Assembly (NCBI RefSeq): GCF_004791165.1
Contig: NZ_SRUZ01000006.1
Coordinates: forward strand, 124,001 to 188,000
Source of the DNA: Mesorhizobium sp. M8A.F.Ca.ET.218.01.1.1
GTDB taxonomy: Bacteria; Pseudomonadota; Alphaproteobacteria; Rhizobiales; Rhizobiaceae
Direction of reading: 5' to 3'
DNA: 64,000 bases
Shown in pieces: positions 8,565-17,268 of this stretch (the stretch's first letter is position 1; each line of letters opens with the position of its first letter). The position numbers and the translations under genes were made by a program. The notes beneath the pieces were generated by a model, which had not been told where the DNA came from, did not search any database, and worked only from the letters and a program-made list of their open reading frames with translations.

Positions 8565-9512
8565 TCAGGCGCGCCCGGCACCGGCCGGCATGAGCCCATC
8601 GATGAAGTCCTGCCCGGCATCGAAAGGATGCCTGATTCGGACGGTGTAATTCTGCCCCAGTTTGCCGAACTCGCATACGAACAGCGTCTGGCCGCGCGCG
8701 CCGAGGCGAGCCCGTGATTGCGCCGTCTCATCGAAATCGATGACCTGGCCCACTTCGAGATTGGCGAGGTCCCCAAGCGTCAGCCGCGTCAGCGGCATGG
8801 TGGCTTCGAGCGCCACGGTCGAGCGCATCACCTCTTCCGAAAAGCGAGCCCGCCAGCTGGTGACGTGATCGTCCTCGCTGACGCCGGCCGTACCGTCGCG
8901 GCCGGCCAGCACGATACGCTGCGGCATCATCACCGTGATCGAGCCGCTGTCGACCGGCGTCGAGATGCCGAGGACGATGCGGATCGCGGCGCCGTCGCGC
9001 AACACGTGCCGCCTGGCCTCGAGGCCCGACATTGCGCGCGGCGCGGGCAGCCGCAGTTCGAGCGAGCGCTGCCCCGATCCGTTCAGCGCCTGCGCAACCT
9101 CCTGGAACACCATGGACGAGACATCGGCTTCGATCTGCGACAGGTCGCGCTCGATCGGCGACACCGGCATGTCCGGGTCGCCGCCGAACAGCGTCGAGAC
9201 GATGATCGCGATCGCGGCAGCGTCGATGACGAGGGTCATCGCATCGGAGGATGCCGGTGAGCCGACAACGGTCATGGCGAACGTCTCGCCGGCGCGCGAA
9301 CGCGCCTCGGGGACACGGCTGATTTCCACGGTCCTGAGGTCGACGCTCACGGGAGTTCCAAGCTCGCTCGAGAGCGCCTTCTGCAGCAGCGGTACGGCCC
9401 GTTCGGCCATGGCGCGGCCGGCGTCGATGACCTGGTCGGCCTCGCCGCTGTCGCCGACCAGGCGCTCGATGATCAGCGAACGCGCTTGCGAGGGGCTGCC
9501 CGGACTCGTCAT
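8565..9512 (-). CDS. fliM: Flagellar motor switch protein FliM
   Basis: The C-ring switch protein that in other bacteria binds CheY-P. It is 315 aa, with a central CheC-like domain and a C-terminal SpoA domain (TRLTLGDLANLEVGQVIDFD, ARLGARGQTLFVCEFGKLGQ). The usual N-terminal CheY-binding LSQ-type motif is not obvious, as is common in rhizobia. It follows motA by 32 bp and precedes fliN in the leftward block. Confidence 0.92.
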   Translation of the reverse strand: MTSPGSPSQARSLIIERLVGDSGEADQVIDAGRAMAERAVPLLQKALSSELGTPVSVDLRTVEISRVPEARSRAGETFAMTVVGSPASSDAMTLVIDAAAIAIIVSTLFGGDPDMPVSPIERDLSQIEADVSSMVFQEVAQALNGSGQRSLELRLPAPRAMSGLEARRHVLRDGAAIRIVLGISTPVDSGSITVMMPQRIVLAGRDGTAGVSEDDHVTSWRARFSEEVMRSTVALEATMPLTRLTLGDLANLEVGQVIDFDETAQSRARLGARGQTLFVCEFGKLGQNYTVRIRHPFDAGQDFIDGLMPAGAGRA

Positions 9513-9544
9513 GACAGTTTTGGCACCGGTCTGTCGCGCATCGC

Positions 9545-10420
9545 TCAGGCGGCCTTCTTCTCGGCGCTGCCGGTGTTCATCGTGCTCTGCTCGACGGCGT
9601 CGATGGTCGGCCGCTCATAGGAGGAGATGGTCTTGCGGCCGAACTCGATCGCCACCTGCGGCAGCGCGCCGTTCATGTAGGCGAGCAGCGTCTGCTTGAC
9701 GATGATGTAGAGGCGGTTCTTCTTCTCGCGCACCGTCTTGATCTTGGTGGCGACAGGTCCAACCACCGCATAGGACAGGAAGATGCCGAGGAAGGTGCCG
9801 ACCAGCGCGGCGCCGATCAGGCCGCCGAGGATTTCCGGCGACTGGTCGAGCGCACCCATCGCCTTGACCACGCCGAGCACGGCGGCGACGATGCCGAGTG
9901 CCGGCAGGCCGTCGCCGACCGCGACCAGCGCGTGATAGGCCTTCATCTTGTCGGACTTGATGGTCTGGATTTCCTCGTCCATCAGCGCCTCGATCTCGTG
10001 CGAGCGGGCATTGCCGATGATGATGATGCGGCAGTAGTCGCAGATGAAATTCATCAGGTCGTGATTCTTGAGCACGGTTGGAAAGGCCTGGAAGATCGCC
10101 GACTCCTCCGGATTGTCGATATGCGCCTCGACCTCGCTGCGCGACTTGGAGCGCAGCTCGCGCATCAGGCTGTGCAGCACGCCAAGCGTTTCCAGATAGT
10201 CCTGCTCCTTCGGCACAGCCTGCTTGAAAGCTTCGAGAATGCCCTTGCCGGTATCCTTGACCGTCTTCATCGGATTGGCGACCAGGAAGGTGCCGAGCGC
10301 GGCCCCGCATATGACCACGGCTTCCCATGGCTGCACCAGCACGTGCAGATGCCCGCCCATGGCCATGAAGCCGCCAAGGACGCAGCCGAGCGTCACCACA
10401 AGTCCAATCAGAATGCCCAC
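9545..10420 (-). CDS. motA: Flagellar stator protein MotA
   Basis: The proton-channel subunit of the stator with MotB. It is 291 aa and has four membrane segments: two at the N-terminus (IGLVVTLGCVLGGFMAM and VVICGAALGTFLV) and two near residues 165-220 (LPALGIVAAVLGVVKAMGAL and LIGAALVGTFLGIFLSYAVV). The cytoplasmic loop between them holds the charged residues that meet FliG. It is the first gene of the leftward motA-fliM-fliN-fliG-flhB block. Its partner motB lies 16 kb away, the usual rhizobial split. Confidence 0.96.
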   Translation of the reverse strand: MGILIGLVVTLGCVLGGFMAMGGHLHVLVQPWEAVVICGAALGTFLVANPMKTVKDTGKGILEAFKQAVPKEQDYLETLGVLHSLMRELRSKSRSEVEAHIDNPEESAIFQAFPTVLKNHDLMNFICDYCRIIIIGNARSHEIEALMDEEIQTIKSDKMKAYHALVAVGDGLPALGIVAAVLGVVKAMGALDQSPEILGGLIGAALVGTFLGIFLSYAVVGPVATKIKTVREKKNRLYIIVKQTLLAYMNGALPQVAIEFGRKTISSYERPTIDAVEQSTMNTGSAEKKAA

Positions 10421-10577
10421 GACCGGTCCTTCCGCATTTCACGTCGGACATGGGATAGCCCCCGTGCCTTGTGTGAGGCTTGAATCGGAGCCGTCATGGG
10501 GTCGAATGTTGGCGATTCAGTTTCGCGCAAGGAAGTGAGCTTATTGTGCTGGCATAGCTTCGGCCGGAGGCGCGTCC
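10421..10577. promoter_or_regulatory. Divergent promoter region motA / DUF1217 gene
   Basis: A 157-bp gap between two diverging flagellar transcription units. It must serve the leftward motA operon and the rightward block starting with the DUF1217 gene. I cannot assign clear promoter hexamers. By analogy with Sinorhizobium both units would be Rem-dependent class II promoters. Confidence 0.4.
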
Positions 10578-11699
10578 TTGCTCAGTACCTACACCAGCTA
10601 CCAGTTGATCACCAAAGACATCAACAAGTCGATCGACCGTATCGAGCAACAGCCGACGGTCGATCGCGATACCAAATATTATCTCGCCAACATCACCAAG
10701 GTGAAATCGATCGACGATTTCGTCAACAACGACCGCTTGTTCAAATATGCCATGAAGGCCTACGGGCTGGAGGACATGGACTACGCCAAGGCCTTCATGG
10801 TCAAGGCGCTCAAGGAAGGCGTTTCCAACCCCAACAGTTTCGCCAACAAGCTCACCGACAAGCGCTACGCCGCATTCGTCACCGCCTTCAACTTCGCCGC
10901 CAACGGTGCCGATGCGACCATCTACAACAAGGCGCAGCAGCTGGTGGCGAAGAACTACGCCACGCAGGCGCAAATCGCCGGCCTCGATCCGAATTCCGCC
11001 TATGTGAAGGGCGAGACGACCTACTATCTTGCCAACATCACCAAGGTGAAGTCGGTCGACGATCTGATGTCGAACAGCCGGCTCTACACCTACGCGCTGG
11101 CGGCGTACGGCCTCGATTCGGCGACGGAGAACAAGGACCTTATCAAGCAGGTCCTGCAGGGTGGCGTGCGCGACCCCAACAGTGTCGCCAACAAGCAGAC
11201 GAACCCGGCTTACGCGGGACTGGCCACGGCCCTCAACTTCGAACAATACGGCGAAAATGCCACCACCATCAATCCGGCGCAGCAGCCGACCGTCGACAAA
11301 TACATGCGCCAGACGCTGGAAGAGGATGCCGGCCAAACCAATGAGGGCGTGCGGCTGGCGCTCTATTTCAACCGCAAGGCGCCCGACATCACCAGTTGGT
11401 ACGACGTGTTGGCCGACACCGCGCTGGCCAGCGTGGTGCGCACCGCGCTGGGGCTGCCTGATTCCTTCGCCACCGCCGACATCGACAAGCAGGCGCAACT
11501 GTTCGAGCAGAAGCTCGACATCTCGGATTTCACGGATCCCGTGAAACTGAACAAGTTCCTGACCCGCTTCACCAGCATGTACGAGATCAACAACCCGACC
11601 TCGACGGCCGTGACATCGATCAGCGTGCTCTTCGCCAAACCGGTCACATCGGGCATCTCCACCGACCTGATGATGGCCATGCAGAAACTGAAGTTCTGA
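10578..11699 (+). CDS. DUF1217 flagellar-cluster protein with internal duplication
   Basis: A 373-aa protein of the DUF1217 type, found in rhizobial flagellar loci between motA and flgF; its job is unknown. It contains a strong internal repeat: residues about 32-121 and 147-236 both read YYLANITKVKS, then an RL..YA..AYGL segment, then DPNS/NPNSxANK and a final AQQ. A third, more diverged DUF1217-like segment follows to the C-terminus (DKQAQLFEQKLDISDF near residue 310). No signal peptide is seen. It is directly followed by flgF (2 bp gap), so a rod or export-related role is plausible. Confidence 0.82.
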   Translation: MLSTYTSYQLITKDINKSIDRIEQQPTVDRDTKYYLANITKVKSIDDFVNNDRLFKYAMKAYGLEDMDYAKAFMVKALKEGVSNPNSFANKLTDKRYAAFVTAFNFAANGADATIYNKAQQLVAKNYATQAQIAGLDPNSAYVKGETTYYLANITKVKSVDDLMSNSRLYTYALAAYGLDSATENKDLIKQVLQGGVRDPNSVANKQTNPAYAGLATALNFEQYGENATTINPAQQPTVDKYMRQTLEEDAGQTNEGVRLALYFNRKAPDITSWYDVLADTALASVVRTALGLPDSFATADIDKQAQLFEQKLDISDFTDPVKLNKFLTRFTSMYEINNPTSTAVTSISVLFAKPVTSGISTDLMMAMQKLKF

Positions 11700-11701
11700 T
11701 C

Positions 11702-12427
11702 ATGCGAGACAGTCTTTACGTCGCCCTCTCCGCGCAGATGGCCCTCGAGCGGCGGCTCGATACGATCGCCGACAATGTCGCCAACGCCAGCACCGTCGGC
11801 TTTCGCGCCACCGGCGTGAAATTCGAGGATGTGGTGTCGGGTGCAGGGCAGAAGTCGGTATCGTTCGCTTCCTCCGGCAAGACCTATCTGTCGGGGGCTC
11901 ACGGCGCCATGACAGAAACCGGCAACCCATTCGATTTCGCCATCCAGGGCGACGCCTGGTTCGCCATCGACACGCCGGCCGGCACCATCATGACTCGCGA
12001 CGGCCGCTTCTCCATGAACGAGAATGGCGAGCTGATGTCGGTCGAGGGCCACCCGGTGCTCGACGCCGGCGGCGCGCCGATCCAGCTCGATCCCCGCAAC
12101 GGCCCGCCCAAGGCGGGCGCCGACGGCTCGCTGCGCCAGAACGAACAGCTCGTCGGCTCGATCGGCCTCTACAATTTCGACCCGGGCCAGAATTTCGTGC
12201 GCTACGGCAATTCCGGCATTGTGCCCGCACGCACGCCCGAACCGGTCACCGACCGTTCCGATGTCGGCATAGCGCAAGGTTTCGTCGAGGAATCCAACGT
12301 CAATCCGGTGCTGGAAATGACCCGGCTGATCATGGTCCAGCGCGCCTTCGAGAACACCGCCGCGCTGATGCGGCAGACCGATTCCTCCACCGATGAGGCG
12401 ATAAAGACGCTCGGCTCGAAGTCGTAG
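11702..12427 (+). CDS. flgF: Flagellar proximal rod protein FlgF
   Basis: An axial rod subunit secreted by the flagellar export apparatus. It is 241 aa with the N-terminal flagellar rod signature (LDTIADNVANASTVGFRATG), a central insertion of the FlgE/F/G type and the C-terminal EESNVNPVLEMTRLIMVQRAFE motif. It has no Sec signal, as expected. It sits 2 bp after the DUF1217 gene and 1 bp before fliI. Confidence 0.95.
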   Translation: MRDSLYVALSAQMALERRLDTIADNVANASTVGFRATGVKFEDVVSGAGQKSVSFASSGKTYLSGAHGAMTETGNPFDFAIQGDAWFAIDTPAGTIMTRDGRFSMNENGELMSVEGHPVLDAGGAPIQLDPRNGPPKAGADGSLRQNEQLVGSIGLYNFDPGQNFVRYGNSGIVPARTPEPVTDRSDVGIAQGFVEESNVNPVLEMTRLIMVQRAFENTAALMRQTDSSTDEAIKTLGSKS

Positions 12428-12428
12428 C

Positions 12429-13829
12429 ATGTCGTCAGAGCAGCCAACCATCCGCGCACCCGAAAGACAGCTCCAGCCGGCGCCGAAAGATCGGCTTGCC
12501 GCTTTGGAGCGGGTCATCAGACGCTTCGGCGATGGTGACGGGCTGGTCAAGCGCGGCGGCCTCGTCACCGAAGTCACGCCCACGCACTACAAGGTGCGCG
12601 GCCTTTCCGATTTCACCCGGCTGGGCGACATTGTCGAACAGCGCGGCCAGGCCGGCGCGCGTCGCGGCGAGATCGTCAAGATCAGCCGTGACGAGGTTGT
12701 GATCGCCCCCTTCGAACGCAGTGCCGACGCCGGCATCGGCGATGCCGTGTTCCGCAGGGGTCCGCTCGCGGTGGCGCCGCATGCCTCGTGGCGCGGCCGC
12801 GCCATCGACGCGCTCACCCGGGCGATCGATGGTGGTCCGCCCTTGATGAGGGGCGACGACATGGCGGCGATAGCCGCGACGCCCGGCGCCATGGCGCGGC
12901 AGCGTGTCGGCACAGCCTTCATGACCGGCGTCAAGGTCATCGACATCTTCACGCCACTCTGCTTTGGCCAGCGCATGGGCGTTTTCGCCGGCTCCGGCGT
13001 CGGCAAGTCGACGCTGTTAGCCATGCTCGCCGGCGCCGACGCGTTCGACACCGTCGTCGTGGCGCTGATCGGGGAACGTGGCCGCGAGGTCCGCGAATTC
13101 CTCGAGGACACGATCGGCGACAGCATGGCCAAGACCGTCGCCGTCGTCGCCACCAGCGACGAGAGCGCCATGATGCGCCGGCGCGCGCCCGACACCGCCA
13201 TGCGTGTGGCCGAGCATTTTCGCGACCAGGGCCACCGTGTGCTTCTGGTGCTGGATTCGATCACCCGCTTCGCTCACGCGCTGCGCGAGGTGGCGACGGG
13301 AACCGGCGAGCCGCCGGTCGCGCGCGGCTATCCCGCCTCGGTCTTCACCGAACTGCCCAAGCTGCTCGAGCGCGCCGGCCCCGGGGCCGAAGGTAAAGGC
13401 TCTATAACCGCCATCATTTCCGTGCTGGTCGACGGCGACGACCACAATGATCCGGTCGCCGATTCCGTCCGCGGCATTCTCGACGGCCATGTCGTGCTCG
13501 ACCGCGCGATCGCCGAACAGGGCCGCTATCCGCCCGTCAATCCGCTGTCATCCATATCGCGGCTGGCAGGCAAGGCCTGGAACATCGAGCAGCGAGCCCT
13601 GGTGACGCGGCTGAAGTCGATGATCTCCCGCTTCGAGGACACCCGCGACATCCGCCTGCTCGGCGCCTATCAGGGCGGCGTCGACGCCGAACTCGACATG
13701 GCGGTGCGCCAGGTGCCCCTGATCTATGAGGCGCTGACGCAATCACCCAGGGACCGTCCGTCCGCCGATCCGTTCTCCGACCTTGCCCGCCATCTCAAGG
13801 GAAAGCAGAATGTCGAACCAGGAGACTGA
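12429..13829 (+). CDS. fliI: Flagellum-specific export ATPase FliI
   Basis: The ATPase that energises or unfolds flagellar export substrates at the gate. It is 466 aa. Walker A is GSGVGKST at residues 188-195; Walker B is the RVLLVLDSITRFA segment near residue 270; the GERGREVREF segment and the PARGYP-like ARGYPASVF typical of FliI/YscN ATPases are present. A variable N-terminus precedes the beta-barrel domain. The 3' end overlaps the next gene by 20 bp. Confidence 0.96.
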   Translation: MSSEQPTIRAPERQLQPAPKDRLAALERVIRRFGDGDGLVKRGGLVTEVTPTHYKVRGLSDFTRLGDIVEQRGQAGARRGEIVKISRDEVVIAPFERSADAGIGDAVFRRGPLAVAPHASWRGRAIDALTRAIDGGPPLMRGDDMAAIAATPGAMARQRVGTAFMTGVKVIDIFTPLCFGQRMGVFAGSGVGKSTLLAMLAGADAFDTVVVALIGERGREVREFLEDTIGDSMAKTVAVVATSDESAMMRRRAPDTAMRVAEHFRDQGHRVLLVLDSITRFAHALREVATGTGEPPVARGYPASVFTELPKLLERAGPGAEGKGSITAIISVLVDGDDHNDPVADSVRGILDGHVVLDRAIAEQGRYPPVNPLSSISRLAGKAWNIEQRALVTRLKSMISRFEDTRDIRLLGAYQGGVDAELDMAVRQVPLIYEALTQSPRDRPSADPFSDLARHLKGKQNVEPGD

Positions 13830-14643
13830 ACGCCAGTACACGGAGCGCCTCCTGAACGAGATGATCGCCGAGGCGAACGCCGCGGAACAGGCTCGAGCGG
13901 AGGAGGCCAGGGTCGCCAAAGCAAACGCCGCCGGCGCCATTGCTGCCAGGACCGCGGCTGTTCTGGCCAGGGCCGTCAAACCGGCTCTCCCCAGATCCGA
14001 ACCTGTTCTGGGCCGGACCGCCCTTTCATCAACGCATGTGGCTCCCGGCGTCGATGCTCCGGAGATGATGCAGGCCAGCCGCGAATTGCTGATCGAAGAC
14101 CTTTTTCCGGTCGCCGAATGGCCGCAACCGCCAAAGGCGCAATTTCCAAAATTGCGAAAGAAGGCGGACCGTCGCAGCGACGTCGTCATCGCCGCGCTCG
14201 GCATCACGCTCGGCCTGATCTGCGCTCTGTTTCCCTGGTACATTTTCTTCAACCAGGACCAGTTCGGCGTCCAGGCGATCAAGTTCGGCGGCACCGGCAC
14301 CAATTCAGGACGCGTGGGCGGCGGCGTGGTCGCGGCACGCAGCGCGCCGCTGACCGCCAAGGACGTTCCCAACGCAGGTGTCGACCTGCTCGCCACCGGC
14401 GCGGTGCAGGACGATGCCAAAACGGAGCCGCCCGGCGACCAGCCCTTCCCCGCCGATATCGCGAAGTTCCGCATGGTCCATGTCGCCAACGGCCGCGCCA
14501 TGATCGAGGACGACACCGGCCTGTGGATGGTCCAACGCGGTTCGACGCTGCCGGATTCCAGCAAGGTCTCGGCGATCGAACAGCGCAACGGCAAATGGGT
14601 CATGCTCACCAGCGCCAACCAGGTGATCGAGCTTTCCAGGTAA
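13810..14643 (+). CDS. Conserved flagellar-locus membrane protein, function unknown
   Basis: A 277-residue protein that I cannot place in a named family. Residues 1-110 are charged and Ala-rich and probably helical. One membrane segment follows (VVIAALGITLGLICALFPWY, about 119-138), then a C-terminal domain that would be periplasmic. Its end (DDTGLWMVQRGSTLPDSSKV, then KWVMLTSANQVIELSR) resembles a short beta-strand repeat. I start it at ATG 13810, which overlaps fliI by 20 bp and follows AAGGGAAAG. Its fixed place between fliI and flgB suggests an export or rod-assembly accessory role. Confidence 0.75.
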   Translation: MSNQETERQYTERLLNEMIAEANAAEQARAEEARVAKANAAGAIAARTAAVLARAVKPALPRSEPVLGRTALSSTHVAPGVDAPEMMQASRELLIEDLFPVAEWPQPPKAQFPKLRKKADRRSDVVIAALGITLGLICALFPWYIFFNQDQFGVQAIKFGGTGTNSGRVGGGVVAARSAPLTAKDVPNAGVDLLATGAVQDDAKTEPPGDQPFPADIAKFRMVHVANGRAMIEDDTGLWMVQRGSTLPDSSKVSAIEQRNGKWVMLTSANQVIELSR

Positions 14644-14678
14644 TGCCGTCTCGGCCTTGCCCAGAGCCGGATCCAAGA

Positions 14679-14731
14679 TAGAGCAGAATATCGTCCGAAA
14701 ACCGCTTCATACTTTTCGGCATCCTGCTCTA
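14679..14731. repeat. Rhizobiales-type dispersed intergenic palindrome
   Basis: The ends TAGAGCAG and CTGCTCTA are inverted, and the interior has the CGTCCGAAAACCGCTTCA and CTTTTCGGCAT segments that I remember from an abundant intergenic repeat of Mesorhizobium, Rhizobium and Bradyrhizobium genomes. The 53-bp element can fold into an imperfect hairpin. It sits in the 154-bp gap between the unknown membrane protein gene and flgB. Family assignment is from memory; no other full copy was noticed in the window. Confidence 0.65.
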
Positions 14732-14797
14732 GCGACCGTCCGCAAGGTCCACGCAAGACTGGCGGCCTAGTCTTTGGGCACATGCCCGGAGATTCCC

Positions 14798-15178
14798 ATG
14801 GAGCCTGTTTCCCTTTTCGATCTCGCCGCCAAGCAAGCGCAGTGGCTGTCCGTGCGTCAGTCGGCCGTGGCCGGCAACATCGCCAATGCCAACACGCCGG
14901 GCTACACGGCAAACGATGTCGAGCCGTTCGAGAAGGTGCTCGACCGTACCGCGGTGTCGCTTGAGATCACCGAGCCCGGCCATCTCGGCAGCGCTGCCAC
15001 CAATGCCGGCTTCGCCATCAAGCCGCAGGAAGACGACGGCGTGATCTTGCCGTCCAAGAACACGGTCGTGCTTGAAGACCAGCTTCTCAAGGCCGGCGAG
15101 GTGCGCCGCTCCTTCGAGCTCAACACGGCCATCGTCAAGGCATTCCATTCAATGATGATGATGGCGGTGAAGAGCTGA
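14798..15178 (+). CDS. flgB: Flagellar proximal rod protein FlgB
   Basis: A rod subunit next to the MS ring. The ATG at 14798 follows a GGAG and gives 126 aa; an in-frame TTG at 14774 would add eight residues. The N-terminus has the rod signature VRQSAVAGNIANANTPGYTA, and the C-terminal helix ends NTAIVKAFHSMMMMAVKS. It is the first gene of flgB-flgC-fliE-flgG. Confidence 0.94.
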   Translation: MEPVSLFDLAAKQAQWLSVRQSAVAGNIANANTPGYTANDVEPFEKVLDRTAVSLEITEPGHLGSAATNAGFAIKPQEDDGVILPSKNTVVLEDQLLKAGEVRRSFELNTAIVKAFHSMMMMAVKS

Positions 15179-15180
15179 CC

Positions 15181-15597
15181 ATGGACGCGCTGACCGCAGC
15201 CCTCAAAGTCGCAGCATCAGGCCTCGGCGCCCAGTCCGAGCGCTTGCGCGTGGTTTCGGAAAACCTCGCCAACGCCCAGTCGACGGGAACCACGCCGGGC
15301 GCCGACCCGTATCGCCGCAAGACCATCAGCTTCGTCTCCGAACTCGACCGGGCCTCCGGCAGTTCGACCGTTGAGGTGAACTCGATCGACCGCGACCCGA
15401 GCGACTTTCCCGTCGAATTCCAGCCCGGCAACGAGGCCGCCGACGACAAGGGCTATGTCAAGATGCCCAATGTGAACGTGCTGATCGAAATGGCCGACAT
15501 GACCGAGGCCAACCGCTCCTACGAGGCCAACCTGCAAGTCGTGAAGCAGGCGCGCGACCTCATTTCAATGACCATCGACCTGATGAGGAACCAATGA
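15181..15597 (+). CDS. flgC: Flagellar proximal rod protein FlgC
   Basis: A 138-aa rod subunit. It has the N-terminal AASGLGAQSERLRVVSENLA signature followed by NAQSTG, and the C-terminal NVNVLIEMADMTEANRSYEA motif that is diagnostic for FlgC. It starts 2 bp after flgB and overlaps fliE by 4 nt. Confidence 0.95.
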   Translation: MDALTAALKVAASGLGAQSERLRVVSENLANAQSTGTTPGADPYRRKTISFVSELDRASGSSTVEVNSIDRDPSDFPVEFQPGNEAADDKGYVKMPNVNVLIEMADMTEANRSYEANLQVVKQARDLISMTIDLMRNQ

Positions 15598-15917
15598 TCG
15601 TCAACGGCATCGGCGCGCTTAACCTGAAGCCTGGGCTGGGCGACACGGCCACCGACCTGCTGCAGGGTGGCGTTGCGCCGGCGGCATCGGGAAACCTCGG
15701 CACCTCCTTTGCCGAGGCGGTGAGCCAGGCAGCCTCCAAGACCGTCAGCACCATGCAGAATGCCGAGCAGGTGTCGCTGCAGGCGCTCAAGGGCGACGCC
15801 GACACCCGCCAGGTGGTCGATGCCGTGATGAGCGCCCAGCAGGCGCTGCAGACCGCCGTTGCTATCCGCGACAAGGTCGTTTCGGCCTATCTCGAAGTCA
15901 GTCGTATGGGCATCTGA
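15594..15917 (+). CDS. fliE: Flagellar hook-basal body protein FliE
   Basis: The MS ring-rod junction protein, 107 aa. It has the family's C-terminal helical signature (SLQALKGDADTRQVVDAVMS followed by AQQALQTAVAIRDKVVSAYL). Its ATG overlaps the flgC stop. flgG follows after 10 bp. Confidence 0.94.
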   Translation: MIVNGIGALNLKPGLGDTATDLLQGGVAPAASGNLGTSFAEAVSQAASKTVSTMQNAEQVSLQALKGDADTRQVVDAVMSAQQALQTAVAIRDKVVSAYLEVSRMGI

Positions 15918-15927
15918 GGAGCAGGCC

Positions 15928-16716
15928 ATGAAAGCACTCGCCATCGCCGCCACCGGCATGAATGCCCAGCAGACCAATCTGGAAGTCATCGCCAACAACA
16001 TCGCCAACATCAACACCACCGGCTACAAACGCGCGCGCGCCGAATTCTCCGACCTGCTCTACCAGGTCGATCGCACGCAAGGTGTGCCGAACCGTTCCAA
16101 CGCCTCGCTGGTGCCGGAAGGCGTTTCGATCGGTCTCGGCGTCAAGACGACCGCCGTGCGCAACGTCCACACACAGGGCGAACTGACCAGCACCGGCAAC
16201 AGTTTCGACATGGCGCTCACCGGCAGGGGCTGGTTCCAGATCGAAGGTGCGGATGGCGGCACGCTCTATACGCGCGCCGGCGCCTTCAACACCAACGCCA
16301 CCGGCCAGCTGGTGACGGTCGACGGCGCCAACGTCATTCCGGCCATCACCGTGCCGGTCGACGCGGTCGAGGTCATCGTCAACAAGACCGGCCAGGTCTT
16401 TGCCCGCATCGACGGTCAGACCGACCTGCAGAATCTCGGCCAGCTCCAGATCGTCAACTTCGCCAACGAGGCAGGCCTGGCACCGCTCGGCGACAATCTG
16501 TTCCAGGAAACGACAGCCTCCGGTCCCGCCAATGTCGGCGTGCCCGGCGATCCAGGCTTCGCCACCATCCAGCAAGGCTATCTCGAGGCTTCCAACGTCG
16601 ATCCGGTCAAGGAAATCACCGAACTGATCTCGGCGCAGCGCGCCTATGAGATGAATTCCAAGGTCATCCAGGCCGCCGACGACATGGCCTCCGTTGTGTC
16701 CAAGAACATCAGGTAA
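15928..16716 (+). CDS. flgG: Flagellar distal rod protein FlgG
   Basis: The distal rod subunit, 262 aa from ATG 15928, the normal FlgG length. N-terminal: AATGMNAQQTNLEVIANNIA then NINTTGYKR. C-terminal: QGYLEASNVDPVKEITELIS then AQRAYEMNSKVIQAAD. Upstream in-frame starts would overlap fliE and are not needed; GAGGAG precedes the chosen ATG. Confidence 0.96.
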   Translation: MKALAIAATGMNAQQTNLEVIANNIANINTTGYKRARAEFSDLLYQVDRTQGVPNRSNASLVPEGVSIGLGVKTTAVRNVHTQGELTSTGNSFDMALTGRGWFQIEGADGGTLYTRAGAFNTNATGQLVTVDGANVIPAITVPVDAVEVIVNKTGQVFARIDGQTDLQNLGQLQIVNFANEAGLAPLGDNLFQETTASGPANVGVPGDPGFATIQQGYLEASNVDPVKEITELISAQRAYEMNSKVIQAADDMASVVSKNIR

Positions 16717-16719
16717 CGG

Positions 16720-17268
16720 ATGGCCATGCCGATCTCCCGCTCCGCATTCCGCCGCGCCGCGCTGACCCTTGCGCTGGTGGCCGGCGGCATGCCGGCTTTC
16801 GCCCAGGAATCGACGAGTCAATCGGCAAGCCAATCGACGGGCCAGTCGGCCAACCAGATTGCCACCAATCAGCCCGCCGGCGAGGTCGTGCTGATTCCCA
16901 ACCGCGTCATCTATCCCGGTGAGACCATCGAACTCGCCGCGCTGAAACAGGTCACCCTCATCACGGGCAAGCACAAGCCCGATGCGGTAGCGACCCGTTC
17001 CGAGGAACTCCAGGGCAAGATCGCCAAGCGCACGCTGCTGCCGGGCCGCTACATTCCTTCCGCCGCCATCCGCGAGGCCTGGCTGGTCGAACAGGGTGCG
17101 GCCGTGCAGGTCTTCTTCGTCGCCGGCGGGCTGACGATCACGGCCACCGCCGTGACCTTGCAACCGGGCTCGGCCGGCGACTTCATCAAGGTTCGCAACA
17201 GCGACAGCGGCAAGATCCTCTCCGGCACGGTGATGGCCGACGGCACCATCCAGGTCGGCGCTTCATGA
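16720..17268 (+). CDS. flgA: Flagellar P-ring assembly chaperone FlgA
   Basis: A periplasmic chaperone for P-ring assembly, 182 aa. There is a Sec signal peptide at residues 1-28 ending PAFAQE, a Ser/Gln-rich linker (about 30-48), then the SAF-type domain (VLIPNRVIYPGETIELAALK; LLPGRYIPSAAIREAWLVEQ; VQVFFVAGGLTITATAVTLQ). The stop overlaps the flgI start by 4 nt, coupling the chaperone to its client. Confidence 0.93.
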   Translation: MAMPISRSAFRRAALTLALVAGGMPAFAQESTSQSASQSTGQSANQIATNQPAGEVVLIPNRVIYPGETIELAALKQVTLITGKHKPDAVATRSEELQGKIAKRTLLPGRYIPSAAIREAWLVEQGAAVQVFFVAGGLTITATAVTLQPGSAGDFIKVRNSDSGKILSGTVMADGTIQVGAS

